From: CAYXVB01 sp964467785
GTDB lineage: Bacteria; Bdellovibrionota; UBA1018
NCBI GenBank assembly: GCA_964467785.1
Contig: CAYXVB010000011.1
Coordinates: forward strand, 1 to 38,885
Reading direction: 5' to 3'
Length of the DNA stretch: 38,885 nucleotides
The notes beneath the pieces are model-generated. The model was not told where the DNA came from. It did no database searches and worked only from the letters and a program-made list of their open reading frames with translations. Positions 24,608 through 32,789 of the stretch are shown here, piece by piece; position 1 is the first letter of the stretch, and every line of letters starts with the position of its first letter. A program made the position numbers and the translations under genes.

Positions 24608-25376
24608 GACGTCGACTCGAGGGTACCGCACGGTATGGGTGGTTTTGCTGCTTCTCGCAGGGTGGGAGGTCGCGGCTAGGGCTATCAACAGCCCGCTCTT
24701 GTTTCCAGGTTTGTTGGAGACGCTTGAAGCCTTTGCCCGCGGAGTGATCAGCGGCGAGTTACCCAGCCGGATGCTCAATTCCCTGATGATTCTGATCGTC
24801 GGTTACTTGGCGGGCCTCATCGGCGCGGGAATTCTCGTCGCCTTCGCGGTATCGTCCCGGGTCGGTGAGGCGCTGCTGCGGGTCCTCACCTCCGTTTTTA
24901 ATCCCCTTCCAGCGATCACGCTTCTTCCTCTGGCTTTGATCTGGTTCGGAGTCGGCACCCGGAGCATCGCGTTTGTCGTGGCGCATTCGGTACTCTGGAC
25001 CATCGCTTTGAACACCCACTCCGGCATCAGGTCGGTTTCGGTTATACTCCGGATGGTCGGGAGAAATTATGGGCTGCGAGGGCACCGCTATTTCTTTCTG
25101 GTTCTGGTTCCTGCTGCCCTGCCCCAGATACTTACGGGGCTCAAGGTCGGTTGGTCTTTTGCCTGGCGGACTTTGATCGCGGCCGAGCTGGTGTTCGGAG
25201 TGTCGTCGGGTTCGGGCGGCATTGGCTGGTTCATCTATACGCATAAGAACTATCTGGACATCCCGATGGTATTTGCCGGACTTTTGGCTATTTCGCTGGT
25301 CGGATTTCTCATGGAGAGCGTGGTTTTCGCGCAGATCGAGCGGGTCACCGTGCGCAAATGGGGGATGCAGGATTGA
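24600..25376 (+). CDS. ABC importer permease, second NitT/TauT-type system
   Basis: This 258-aa permease has about six membrane helices and the SsuC/TauC pattern: VWVVLLLLAGWEVAARAI at the start, FNPLPAITLLPLALIWFG in the middle, and LKVGWSFAWRTLIAAELVFG for the cytoplasmic coupling loop. It starts inside the end of the ATPase gene. Its 3' end overlaps the start region of the second ANL enzyme by 4 to 19 bases depending on the start used there, which extends the operon into the acyl-activation gene. Confidence 0.93.
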   Translation: MSETSTRGYRTVWVVLLLLAGWEVAARAINSPLLFPGLLETLEAFARGVISGELPSRMLNSLMILIVGYLAGLIGAGILVAFAVSSRVGEALLRVLTSVFNPLPAITLLPLALIWFGVGTRSIAFVVAHSVLWTIALNTHSGIRSVSVILRMVGRNYGLRGHRYFFLVLVPAALPQILTGLKVGWSFAWRTLIAAELVFGVSSGSGGIGWFIYTHKNYLDIPMVFAGLLAISLVGFLMESVVFAQIERVTVRKWGMQD

Positions 25377-26962
25377 AGCTCTGGCCTGAAGAGACCTTAT
25401 GGAATCTCATCGAGGGGGCTGCGAAGTCTGCCGGGAATAAGCGTTTCGTGATCGATCCTGTCTCGGGAGTCGCGCTCACCTACGACGAGTTTCGGCAGGC
25501 GGCGCTCGCATTTTCCAACCTCTTGCTTCGTAATGGCGCCTCGGCAGGTGATCGCGTCGTGCTGTGCCTGGAGAACGGGCCCGAGCTTTCGGTCCTGATC
25601 GTCGGCACCTGGCTTGCCGGAATGGTGGCAGTGCCCCTGCCGATTAGCATGAAAGACGCAGAGCTTTCGGAGTCGCTGAAACATGCTTCGCCCCGTTTCC
25701 TTGCATGCAGGGCCGAGGCTATTCCAAATATCTCCAGTCCGTTCTCGGACACTTCCGTGCCGCTCGAACTCCCTTTCCTGGCTTGCGGCACGACCCTGCT
25801 TTTTGGCGCGGGAGAGTCGTGCCCCGCGGGCGCGGAGACGCCTCAGGCGACGCCGCCCGCCGCGGTCGACGCGGCAGTCCTCCTGTACACATCGGGTAGC
25901 ACTCGGAACCGTAAAGGCGCATTGCTGAGCCACGAAAGTTTGCTGAATTCGGCAAGGAACATCGTGTCCGCGTGCGAGGTCTCGGAGCATGACGTCACCA
26001 TCTGTACCACTCCGATGGCCCATAACATCGGGCTGCTCTCCGGTCTGATTGTGCCTCTGATGACGGGATCGAGCGTCGTGATGCCGCCGGTCTTCAGGGC
26101 CGAGGGTTTTCTCGATCTGTTGAGGCGTCATCGCGTCACGTGGCTGACTTCGGTGCCGACCGTGCTTCAAATGCTCCAAAACTTTTCGATCGATGACGGA
26201 AAGCGGGATCTTAGCCTGCGCGTCGTGCGGGTCGCGGGCGGTCCCCTTCCCATTGCGTTCCGCCGAGCGTTCGAGGGTCGGTTCGGCGTGCCTGTGGTAT
26301 TCGCTTACGGAATGACCGAAGGTGGCGTGATCACCTCGAATTCCTTGAGATTCGACCGAGCGGGATCGGTCGGCAAAGCTTGTGCTCGGATGGAGATTCA
26401 GGTTGTCGACGAAGCGGGATCCCCGATGCGCGCGGGCGAAGTCGGAGAGGTCCGAACACGGGGGGCATCCGTGTTTCTCGGATACATGGGCAATCCGGAA
26501 GCCACGCGCGAGTCGTTGAAGGACGGTTGGCTGTACACGGGAGACCTGGGATTCTTGGACCAAGACGGCTACTTATTTATATCGGGGCGAAAAAAAGAGG
26601 TCCTCAACATCGGCGGCAAGAAGGTCGCGTACCGCGAGATCGAGGAAGCGATCGAGCTTCTGCCGGAGGTGGAGACTGCGATCGTGGCCGGGGACTCCCA
26701 GACGATCGCTGGCGAGCGGGTGATCGCCTTCATCAAGCTTCGTCCGGGCGCGGCCTTGGATCCCGAACGTGTCATCCGCCATTGCGACGAAAGGCTGGCG
26801 GATTATAAAGTTCCACGACGCGTCATCCAGGTGTCCGGATTCCCGCTCAGCGATAGCGGCAAGATCCTGCGAAATCGCCTTTTGGAACTGCACGGTCTAA
26901 AGCCGCCGATCTGGGAAAGCGCATCGCCCACTACAGGCCGAACAGGTGGCGAAGATAGTTGA
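25358..26962 (+). CDS. Second ANL-superfamily acyl-activating enzyme (acyl-CoA/ACP ligase)
   Basis: This is a full-length adenylating enzyme of 534 aa. The P-loop is YTSGSTRNRKG (from Y177), where the usual GxPKG is RNRKG. AYGMTEGG, GWLYTGDLG and the hinge SGRKKEVLNIGGKKV follow, and the C-terminal catalytic Lys is K502 in LSDSGKILRN. It would activate a carboxylate as adenylate and load CoA or one of the two ACPs. ATG 25358 is used. TTG 25373, with GGGGG about 8 bases upstream and overlapping the permease TGA, is a possible start that trims five residues. A natural reading is that the importer brings in the acid and this enzyme activates it. The gene ends inside the convergent MBOAT-like gene (32-base overlap). 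Confidence 0.93.
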   Translation: MGDAGLKLWPEETLWNLIEGAAKSAGNKRFVIDPVSGVALTYDEFRQAALAFSNLLLRNGASAGDRVVLCLENGPELSVLIVGTWLAGMVAVPLPISMKDAELSESLKHASPRFLACRAEAIPNISSPFSDTSVPLELPFLACGTTLLFGAGESCPAGAETPQATPPAAVDAAVLLYTSGSTRNRKGALLSHESLLNSARNIVSACEVSEHDVTICTTPMAHNIGLLSGLIVPLMTGSSVVMPPVFRAEGFLDLLRRHRVTWLTSVPTVLQMLQNFSIDDGKRDLSLRVVRVAGGPLPIAFRRAFEGRFGVPVVFAYGMTEGGVITSNSLRFDRAGSVGKACARMEIQVVDEAGSPMRAGEVGEVRTRGASVFLGYMGNPEATRESLKDGWLYTGDLGFLDQDGYLFISGRKKEVLNIGGKKVAYREIEEAIELLPEVETAIVAGDSQTIAGERVIAFIKLRPGAALDPERVIRHCDERLADYKVPRRVIQVSGFPLSDSGKILRNRLLELHGLKPPIWESASPTTGRTGGEDS

Positions 26963-28412
26963 TCCGCGATGCGAGTGATTCCTGGCTTTGTTTGAAGCCG
27001 TAAGTGAAAACCAGAAAAACCGTATAGGCTGCGATGATCGCGAGAAGCTGGGCGGCCCGGAATACACGGCTTCGCCTGGCGCTGGCGGCGCTCGGAATCG
27101 AACTGGCGATCGCCAACAAGAGCAAATAAGGGAGCAGTCCTTCCGCGTACATGCGAAGCACGGCCGCATGTCCCTGATTCAAGATTGCGAATGAATCCTT
27201 GATGAGATGGAAGGTGCCCCCTCCGATCACCACGGTGATTAGTATGGCCAGCCATTTTCTGACGCCGTAGGCGCCTCGAAGAAAACGTAGTCGATCGTAC
27301 ACCGGAAAGAAGAATTCCTCGACGAGGAAGCGGTTATAATAGTGGTAGACCCGCACCATGTAATCGGAAAAGGAGACGGATCCCAGGGGGCGGTATACTG
27401 GGCGGCTTGCAGCAACCCCGAAATACCGAGCGATTGCCACGTATGGTCCGATCGTGCAGGTCAGGAGCAATCCAATCAATGCGAGTTGATTCAGGAAAGC
27501 GGAGAACCAGAGCTGCGCCCTGGAGTCGGCGAGATAGGCGGCCCCGGGAAGGCCTACATCAAGCGATGCGACAAGGCCGCGGCTGGGGGACATTGGGTAG
27601 AGCCATTCGAGCAACTTGACGATACCGAGATAGCAAATCGAAAGATGGATCAAGTAGCGCGCGCCGCTCGCGCGCAGCTTCGCGAAATGGCCACCGTCCG
27701 ACTGTGACGAAAATGTATCGTCCCAGCATCGAAGAAAGCCTCTTGACCAAGGGGGAGAGATATTGGCGACGAGCGTGCCTGCCGAAGGGCGGGCCTCTCC
27801 GAGGTTTCTGAGGACAAAGGGCAAGATGAGTACGAAGTGGGCAAGCGCGATGACGCTCGCCACTACCACCACTGGTGTATTGACGGACAGACCCCCTTCG
27901 CGGGTCAGCACAAAGAGGAGGGCGCTGTAGCCGATGATCCAGACCCACGAACTTGAAAAGGCCGCCCGGATTCGCCTGTTCCGGCTGCAAAGCGCGACTA
28001 ATCCGAAGATCAGAACAAAGACCAGCGCGCGAATCAGGATGGCTTCCAGTCTGCCGAAGCCAGTGAGGTAGCGACCGGACTTATTGATCCAGGCGTAGAA
28101 AGCGTTGTGGTAGTCCCTCATCTGCGGCAAGTAGTGGGGAAAATAGGAAAATTGGAAGTCGAAGAGCAGGAAAGTCAAAGTGCTGGCGGTCGCGATGATC
28201 CCAATGCGCTTTTCCGGCCAACAGTAGACGGCCAGGACGCTGATATAGAGGATGAGCGCGACATCGAACTGGAATCTGAAAACCGTGTTCAGCGCTAGGT
28301 ACAGAACGGCGAATTGAAATAGCGTGTTCCCACTGATGGTTCTGTAAATTCCGGCGAAGTTTCTTGGCATCCTAAAACATTGTACAGCGTCTTTCGCGCG
28401 GATCGAAGGCAC
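26931..28412 (-). CDS. Second, divergent MBOAT-like multi-pass membrane protein
   Basis: This 493-aa protein has about twelve hydrophobic segments. The region SFSDYMVRVYHYYNRFLVEEFFFPVYD, split around residues 350-375, matches the MBOAT pattern of an aromatic/basic stretch before an amphipathic helix. It is followed by GGGTFHLIKD with H402 in place of the usual GLWHG. The family match is weaker than for the protein at 4481, so call it MBOAT-like. GTG 28412 has GGAG six bases upstream; ATG 28370 is an alternative. It converges on the second ANL enzyme, so each end of the block holds an adenylating enzyme with an MBOAT-like protein. No SGNH partner adjoins it, although the degenerate SGNH at 17718 could serve. 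Confidence 0.65.
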   Translation of the reverse strand: MPSIRAKDAVQCFRMPRNFAGIYRTISGNTLFQFAVLYLALNTVFRFQFDVALILYISVLAVYCWPEKRIGIIATASTLTFLLFDFQFSYFPHYLPQMRDYHNAFYAWINKSGRYLTGFGRLEAILIRALVFVLIFGLVALCSRNRRIRAAFSSSWVWIIGYSALLFVLTREGGLSVNTPVVVVASVIALAHFVLILPFVLRNLGEARPSAGTLVANISPPWSRGFLRCWDDTFSSQSDGGHFAKLRASGARYLIHLSICYLGIVKLLEWLYPMSPSRGLVASLDVGLPGAAYLADSRAQLWFSAFLNQLALIGLLLTCTIGPYVAIARYFGVAASRPVYRPLGSVSFSDYMVRVYHYYNRFLVEEFFFPVYDRLRFLRGAYGVRKWLAILITVVIGGGTFHLIKDSFAILNQGHAAVLRMYAEGLLPYLLLLAIASSIPSAASARRSRVFRAAQLLAIIAAYTVFLVFTYGFKQSQESLASRINYLRHLFGL

Positions 28413-28835
28413 TTCCTGCTCCAGGCCTCCACGATTTGGGAACGATGACGATTGAATTCGAATCGTAGCGTATCCGAACGACTTTTCGCTAAATGCGTGA
28501 CTGGACGAATAGACTTAGGGCATTGCAAATCGCACTCGCAGACCAGACTCATCCATGACAGATTCTAAAAACAGGGTCAGTTACAGAAAACCCAAAGCTC
28601 ACCTCACCAAGACGCCCCATCGCTTGGGTCCAATTGCCAACCTTCCGTAATTATTTTCCGGTCTCGATCTAAATAATTTCCTGTGGCATATTTCGACCGC
28701 TAGTGGACGTGTGGAGATTCGGGGCAATGAGTGACCCAACAATGGGTCACCTTGCCAATGACAAATCAATAGACGCTACTGGCACAATAACTGACTGACT
28801 ATGTCTTCTCAGAACAAAATGAGGATGGAATCGGA
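28413..28835. other. AT-richer intergenic region, right border of the block
   Basis: 423 bases with no convincing gene on either strand. It must hold the promoter for the minus-strand MBOAT-like gene and that of the small secreted protein. It is less GC-rich than the block to its left. A perfect inverted repeat lies at 28731-28750. I see no integrase, tRNA or direct repeats that would mark an insertion boundary. Confidence 0.6.
28731..28750. promoter_or_regulatory. Perfect inverted repeat GTGACCCA-N4-TGGGTCAC
   Basis: Two 8-bp arms around ACAA, 86 bases before the small secreted gene at 28836. There is no T tract, so a protein-binding site is more likely than a terminator. Confidence 0.4.
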
Positions 28836-29366
28836 ATGCTCAATCTATCAAACCTTCGCGCTGTGATCTGTATTGCTTTAGCCTTATTCAGCTCAGTCGC
28901 CTTTGCACAAACTGACGAAAAAAAAGATATTGAATTGTCAGTCCACTTGGAATTTCAAATCTGCGATAAGCCTGGCGCACCCGATGCGCCACCGAATTGC
29001 ACCTTTGAAAGGTCAGATAAATCCAGCAATATCCTCATCACCTTATTGAAGCAGCAAAACCCCGAAGGAAAGATTTCTTGGGTTGGGCACTGGGACCAAT
29101 TCCAAGATCAATTAGGAACAAAATTTTATGGGAACATGGGGATTGCGTTAGAGGAAATCGAAAATGCGCCTCCACGGGTTTCTCTGGGTGCAGCAGTAGG
29201 AAAAGCCGGCGCTTTGAATGACCCAAACGGTCCAATTGCAAATTCTGCGTCTATGACCGCATTGGCATCCTCGCTTGAGAATTTGAACTCAATCACGCTT
29301 TCGTCTCCCGTCTTTACGATTGATAATAAGATCCTTGTCGTGAAACTTTATATCTCTCCTAAGTAG
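28836..29366 (+). CDS. Small secreted protein of unknown function (176 aa)
   Basis: A signal peptide is clear (LRAVICIALALFSSVAFA-QT). The mature 150 or so residues start with an acidic/basic stretch (DEKKDIELSVHLEFQICD), contain two cysteines close together in a Pro-rich segment (C43 and C55 region), and end in alternating hydrophobics (ITLSSPVFTIDNKILVVKLYI) that suggest a beta-sandwich. I do not recognise it. GGATGGAATCGGA precedes the ATG. Its base composition is clearly more AT-rich than the flanking genes, so recent acquisition is possible. It converges on the lipoprotein gene at 29458, with a strong hairpin between. Confidence 0.82.
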   Translation: MLNLSNLRAVICIALALFSSVAFAQTDEKKDIELSVHLEFQICDKPGAPDAPPNCTFERSDKSSNILITLLKQQNPEGKISWVGHWDQFQDQLGTKFYGNMGIALEEIENAPPRVSLGAAVGKAGALNDPNGPIANSASMTALASSLENLNSITLSSPVFTIDNKILVVKLYISPK

Positions 29367-29375
29367 ATTCAAATT

Positions 29376-29411
29376 GAGCCGCAGAGTTGTCTCCCGATAA
29401 TTCTGCGGCTC
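29376..29411. terminator. Stem-loop between two converging genes
   Basis: GAGCCGCAGA (29376-29385) pairs perfectly with TCTGCGGCTC (29402-29411) over a 16-base loop. There is no long T tract on either side, so termination may be moderate or Rho-aided, but its place between two convergent stops supports a terminator role. Confidence 0.6.
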
Positions 29412-29457
29412 GACACTTCAGACTAGTGTTCCGTGACCGCGCTTTTGCTCAATACGA

Positions 29458-31455
29458 TCAAGGAACTAGATTCATCCTAGGCGGAGACTTCCTCATCGTC
29501 ACAAGGGCGCCACAGAAGGGAGGCGCAGTACGCTTGCCATCCAGACCGAGAATGCTTGTCACCTGGCAAGAGGTCGTCGCACGGAATTCCGTCGATGAGA
29601 TCAGGCTAGCGCCAGAGATCGTCTTGTTCTCGACATAGGAGCCTTGGGTGCATTTGTAATCAGCACTCACGGCGTTGGTGATCCGCCAGCTGAGCTGACC
29701 TGCTTGTGCAATCGATCCATCGCCATTGATGGTTCCGTCCTGGGCCCGCAGCGAACAAGTCGGAGCCGCAACCTGTGTCGGACTCGGCGTCGGAGTTGGA
29801 TTTGGAGTTGGAGTCCGAGTCGGCGTTGGCGTTGGCAACGACTGCCTGGCCATAGTTGCCGTTGCCGAACACCCTGAGAGAACGGTCGACCTCCCATCAG
29901 CTTGATCCGCCCTGGTGATCGAACAGGTGATCGCTTGATCGTATGATTTAGTCTGGACAAGTTGAGAGCCTCTGAGCTGACCTTTTTCGACATAGGTTCC
30001 CATCTGGCACTGATAAGTCGCAGAATCAGCATTTTCGACACGCCAAGATAAAGTAGCCTGCCTCACCTCGGCTCCATTGGCCGACAACGCGCCATCCATT
30101 GCCACGACCGAACAGGTCGGCATGCGCGTCATCGCGACAGCTCCTTCGCAGGAAGCGGGGGCCACCCTCAGGCCATCCTGCTTCACGATGCTCGTCAAGC
30201 GACAAGAAATGGGTTCACGATACTTTTTGGTCGCATTGAGCTCAGCGCCGGAGAGGCTCCCGCTCACCGCAGTCGATCCCACGGTGCAGGTGTAATCGGC
30301 ATTTTGGGCATTCGCGATCTGCCAGCTCAGTTCGGCTTCTACGGCAACGGATCCGTTGGCGTTTAAGAATCCATTTTTCGCGCTGATGGAGCAGGTTGGT
30401 TCCGGCGCCAATACAGCCGTAGCAGCATAGGGCGCCGCCAGGGCGAAGAGAGTGGCCTTGGAAGCAGGCCACTGCCGGATACCGGAGACATAGACGCTAC
30501 GTCCCCAAACGCTGAGGTACTCGTCATGGTTTGCCCAGGCATAATTGTCGAGGCCGATGACCTGGGGCTCCCTCTTGGCGTAATCATGAAAGAGCCGCCA
30601 CCGCCGCTCGATGTGCTGGTCCCGGAACGCCGGTTGGAAATTGAGGAGAAATTGATCCGTCCCATCCGGGATCAGCACGATCGGCTTGCCGGTCATTCTT
30701 TTCAGTTTCTCGACAGTATTAATGATTTTTTCCTGAAACTCCTGCGCATCGAGATCGGGATTGGTCCCGAGGTACCAGTCAAATCCGATCATATCCGCGT
30801 TTGCTGGCAGCCCACGCCTACCGGCGAGACCACAATAGGAATCCCGCGCGCTCGAGTCATCAAAACAATCCTGCGCATAGACGACGAACGTGGGAATTCC
30901 GGGCATCTGGCTCTTCAGCTCCGCTATCGCCAGCTCGAGATCGGTCCGGGAAATCCCCCAGGACGTCGGCTCATCGATCAAGTAAAAGGCGCGGATCCTG
31001 TCGCGATAGCCTTCGGTCGTGCGCTTAATTTCCCGGACGCGCTCCTTATAGTCAGTTCTCAACGAACCGGGCCTGTTCCATCCGCCAATCACAAAAAGCG
31101 GATCGCCGACATCGAGAATCGCTTCTTGGGCCCTCAGGCGTGAAGCATAGCCTGGAAACTGATCCACGCGGACATGGAATGCGGAAAGCTTTCCTTGAAA
31201 CTCGGGCAAGAAATCCTGGCCGGCGGAGGAGCTGACGATATAAGTGCTGATAAACTTCAGGCCTTCTGCGTAAGCGCCTCCGGTGGAGGTGATCACTGAT
31301 CTCCCTAATGTATCGTGACTATCGGCGCCCCCTTCAACTGTGGACATCGCGCGGGTGGCGGTTGCGCGCGGAGAACAGGATGCCGTCAACAGAGCGCCGA
31401 TCACCATTGAAAAGAGCGCGTACTGAGTGGTTTCAAAAGCCTTGGCAGTCTTCAT
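29458..31455 (-). CDS. Lipoprotein-like surface protein: TIM-barrel-like domain plus three Ig-like repeats
   Basis: Of 665 aa, the N-terminus has a signal sequence ending in a lipobox-like ALLTASC (the -3 residue Thr is not ideal). Residues about 60-345 read like a glycoside-hydrolase-type TIM barrel: FYLIDEPTSWGI with a candidate acid near residue 160, MPGIPTFVVYA, ADMIGFDWYLG, and KPIVLIPDG. Then come three ~85-residue repeats, each starting PTCS and containing a LSWxxxNAxxADYxC core (about 353-440, 446-535 and 563-650). Repeats two and three are joined by a Pro/Thr-rich linker at about 538-560. The repeats have paired cysteines and look like Ig-like or fibronectin-like spacers. Likely a cell-surface glycan-acting or binding protein; the enzyme activity is inference. 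GGGGGA provides the RBS. Confidence 0.85.
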   Translation of the reverse strand: MKTAKAFETTQYALFSMVIGALLTASCSPRATATRAMSTVEGGADSHDTLGRSVITSTGGAYAEGLKFISTYIVSSSAGQDFLPEFQGKLSAFHVRVDQFPGYASRLRAQEAILDVGDPLFVIGGWNRPGSLRTDYKERVREIKRTTEGYRDRIRAFYLIDEPTSWGISRTDLELAIAELKSQMPGIPTFVVYAQDCFDDSSARDSYCGLAGRRGLPANADMIGFDWYLGTNPDLDAQEFQEKIINTVEKLKRMTGKPIVLIPDGTDQFLLNFQPAFRDQHIERRWRLFHDYAKREPQVIGLDNYAWANHDEYLSVWGRSVYVSGIRQWPASKATLFALAAPYAATAVLAPEPTCSISAKNGFLNANGSVAVEAELSWQIANAQNADYTCTVGSTAVSGSLSGAELNATKKYREPISCRLTSIVKQDGLRVAPASCEGAVAMTRMPTCSVVAMDGALSANGAEVRQATLSWRVENADSATYQCQMGTYVEKGQLRGSQLVQTKSYDQAITCSITRADQADGRSTVLSGCSATATMARQSLPTPTPTRTPTPNPTPTPSPTQVAAPTCSLRAQDGTINGDGSIAQAGQLSWRITNAVSADYKCTQGSYVENKTISGASLISSTEFRATTSCQVTSILGLDGKRTAPPFCGALVTMRKSPPRMNLVP

Positions 31456-31578
31456 TGTCGTCCCCCGACGAAGCGGATTCCCGCGTACCCCTTCAGAACT
31501 TGATGCAATCTAAAAACTGCAAGAAGCATCGCATGGGTCTTCAAAAACACAGGGGACTCGAATCAGCTGAAAATCCAG

Positions 31579-31594
31579 CCAGTTGTCCAACTGG
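31579..31594. promoter_or_regulatory. Perfect palindrome CCAGTTG-TC-CAACTGG
   Basis: A 7+7 bp inverted repeat with a 2-base centre in the 245-base gap between the lipoprotein gene (minus) and the SMR transporter gene (plus), 107 bases upstream of the latter. It resembles a dimeric repressor site in size. I looked for guanidine-riboswitch features in this gap and saw none. Confidence 0.4.
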
Positions 31595-31700
31595 TGAACA
31601 CCCTGAAGTTGTCGATGAGTTTGACAGCGAAGATAAATTTTACAGAAAAATCGCTGAAAAATCTGGTTCTTATCTTCAGTTCGTTGCATGTTTTCTCACG

Positions 31701-32018
31701 ATGTCTTCTTGGTTCATTCTGATCATCGCGGGCATGGTTGAAGTGGGTTGGGCAATGGGACTCAAAGCGTCCGACGGTTTGACGAGGCCTTGGATCAGCG
31801 CTCTGACTATTGCGGGGATGATCGTCAGTTTCGTTTTGCTCTCCCAAGCCATGAAGACACTGCCGGTAGGCACCGCCTATTCCGTCTGGACGGGCATCGG
31901 GGCGATCGGCACGGTGATTCTTGGCATACTGTTCTTCGGCGAGTCCCGTGATCCAATTCGACTTGCCTGCATCGGCTTGATTGTCCTCGGAATCGTGGGA
32001 CTTAGATGGAGCCGCTAG
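31701..32018 (+). CDS. SMR-family transporter, SugE/Gdx-like (105 aa)
   Basis: A four-helix small multidrug resistance protein. The first helix holds the essential glutamate in AGMVEVGWAMGLK (E14), and the Trp two residues after the Val plus GLK are the pattern of the Gdx/SugE branch, which exports guanidinium with proton exchange. LPVGTAYSVWTGIGAIG is the conserved helix-3 motif. The start at 31701 gives the family's normal length; the frame stays open upstream but that part is not SMR-like. It acts as an antiparallel dimer in the inner membrane. It is a lone gene here. A SugE-type rather than EmrE-type assignment rests on the helix-1 sequence only. Confidence 0.9.
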   Translation: MSSWFILIIAGMVEVGWAMGLKASDGLTRPWISALTIAGMIVSFVLLSQAMKTLPVGTAYSVWTGIGAIGTVILGILFFGESRDPIRLACIGLIVLGIVGLRWSR

Positions 32019-32043
32019 AGTCAGGGCCGGTCGAGGAAGCGAT

Positions 32044-32748
32044 TCAGATCAATAGCCAATAGACGCCTATCGCGATCGAGGCAGCGCCGCAAGCGGACAT
32101 CACGCGGCGGTAAGCGCTCGCTCCGCCCCAAGCGAGCGCCCGCAGACCAATCGTACCGAAAGCCTGGGAAAACGCCCCCATGGCGAGTACCGTCCCCGCG
32201 CCAAAAGACAGGATGTAGATCGCCGCCGCGAACCGAGTCGGCATGGCCAGCGCCGGGAGCACTCCGACAAAGTGAGCCCCTCCTGCTAGACCATGAAGCA
32301 CTCCCACTCCAATGGCGGCGTGACCATGCACGTGATGCGCTCCATCTCCATGGGAGTGATCTGCTCGCGAATGGAAGTGAATATGATCATGGGCGGGCAA
32401 ATCACCATGTGCGTGACGATGGACATGCACCTTGAAATCAAAGGCTCGACGCAGGCCCCAGGCCCCGATGCCGATCAACATCACTCCGACGATCCGTTCA
32501 CTGCGGGCCGAAATCACGTCAATCGATATCGTCTCGCGAAACAGCCATCCAACGAGCGCGACCAGAGTCACGCCAGCCGCGTGACCCGCTCCCCAGCGCA
32601 CTCCGGTCAACCAAGAACGCTGCGGGCGCCGGACCGCAAGTGGCGCGACTGCCGCCAGATGGTCCGGACCCAGAAGGACGTGGGTTGCCCCGGCGATCAA
32701 TCCGGCAAATGCAGCCGCTAAAATGACTCCATCCGTCGTCAGCATCAT
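32044..32748 (-). CDS. HupE/UreH-like nickel/cobalt-type transporter
   Basis: This 234-aa membrane protein has about six helices. Helix 1 carries HVLLGPDHLAAV, a variant of the His/Asp metal motif of NiCoT/UreH-type permeases, and a second motif HGLAGGAHF lies near residue 152. A His-rich cytoplasmic or periplasmic loop (about 108-143, with runs such as HVHRHAHGD and HSHGDGAHHVHGH) probably gathers metal ions. ATG 32748 starts the protein; ATG 32745 follows at once. The metal could be Ni, Co or another divalent ion, and no urease or hydrogenase genes are nearby. It lies downstream of fabI on the same strand, 41 bases apart. Confidence 0.85.
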   Translation of the reverse strand: MMLTTDGVILAAAFAGLIAGATHVLLGPDHLAAVAPLAVRRPQRSWLTGVRWGAGHAAGVTLVALVGWLFRETISIDVISARSERIVGVMLIGIGAWGLRRAFDFKVHVHRHAHGDLPAHDHIHFHSRADHSHGDGAHHVHGHAAIGVGVLHGLAGGAHFVGVLPALAMPTRFAAAIYILSFGAGTVLAMGAFSQAFGTIGLRALAWGGASAYRRVMSACGAASIAIGVYWLLI

Positions 32749-32789
32749 TGGGAGTGATGTTCCAGTTTTCGTACCCGGCCGAACGAGCG

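Noticed and set aside
25397..26563. 388-codon minus-strand frame opposite the second ANL enzyme
   Set aside because: His/Arg/Gln-rich nonsense translation; the plus strand carries all adenylating-enzyme motifs.
31456..31700. Guanidine riboswitch expected before a SugE/Gdx-like gene
   Set aside because: I looked for conserved guanidine-I core bases, ACGR-looped double hairpins and the guanidine-III pseudoknot sequence and found none that fit.
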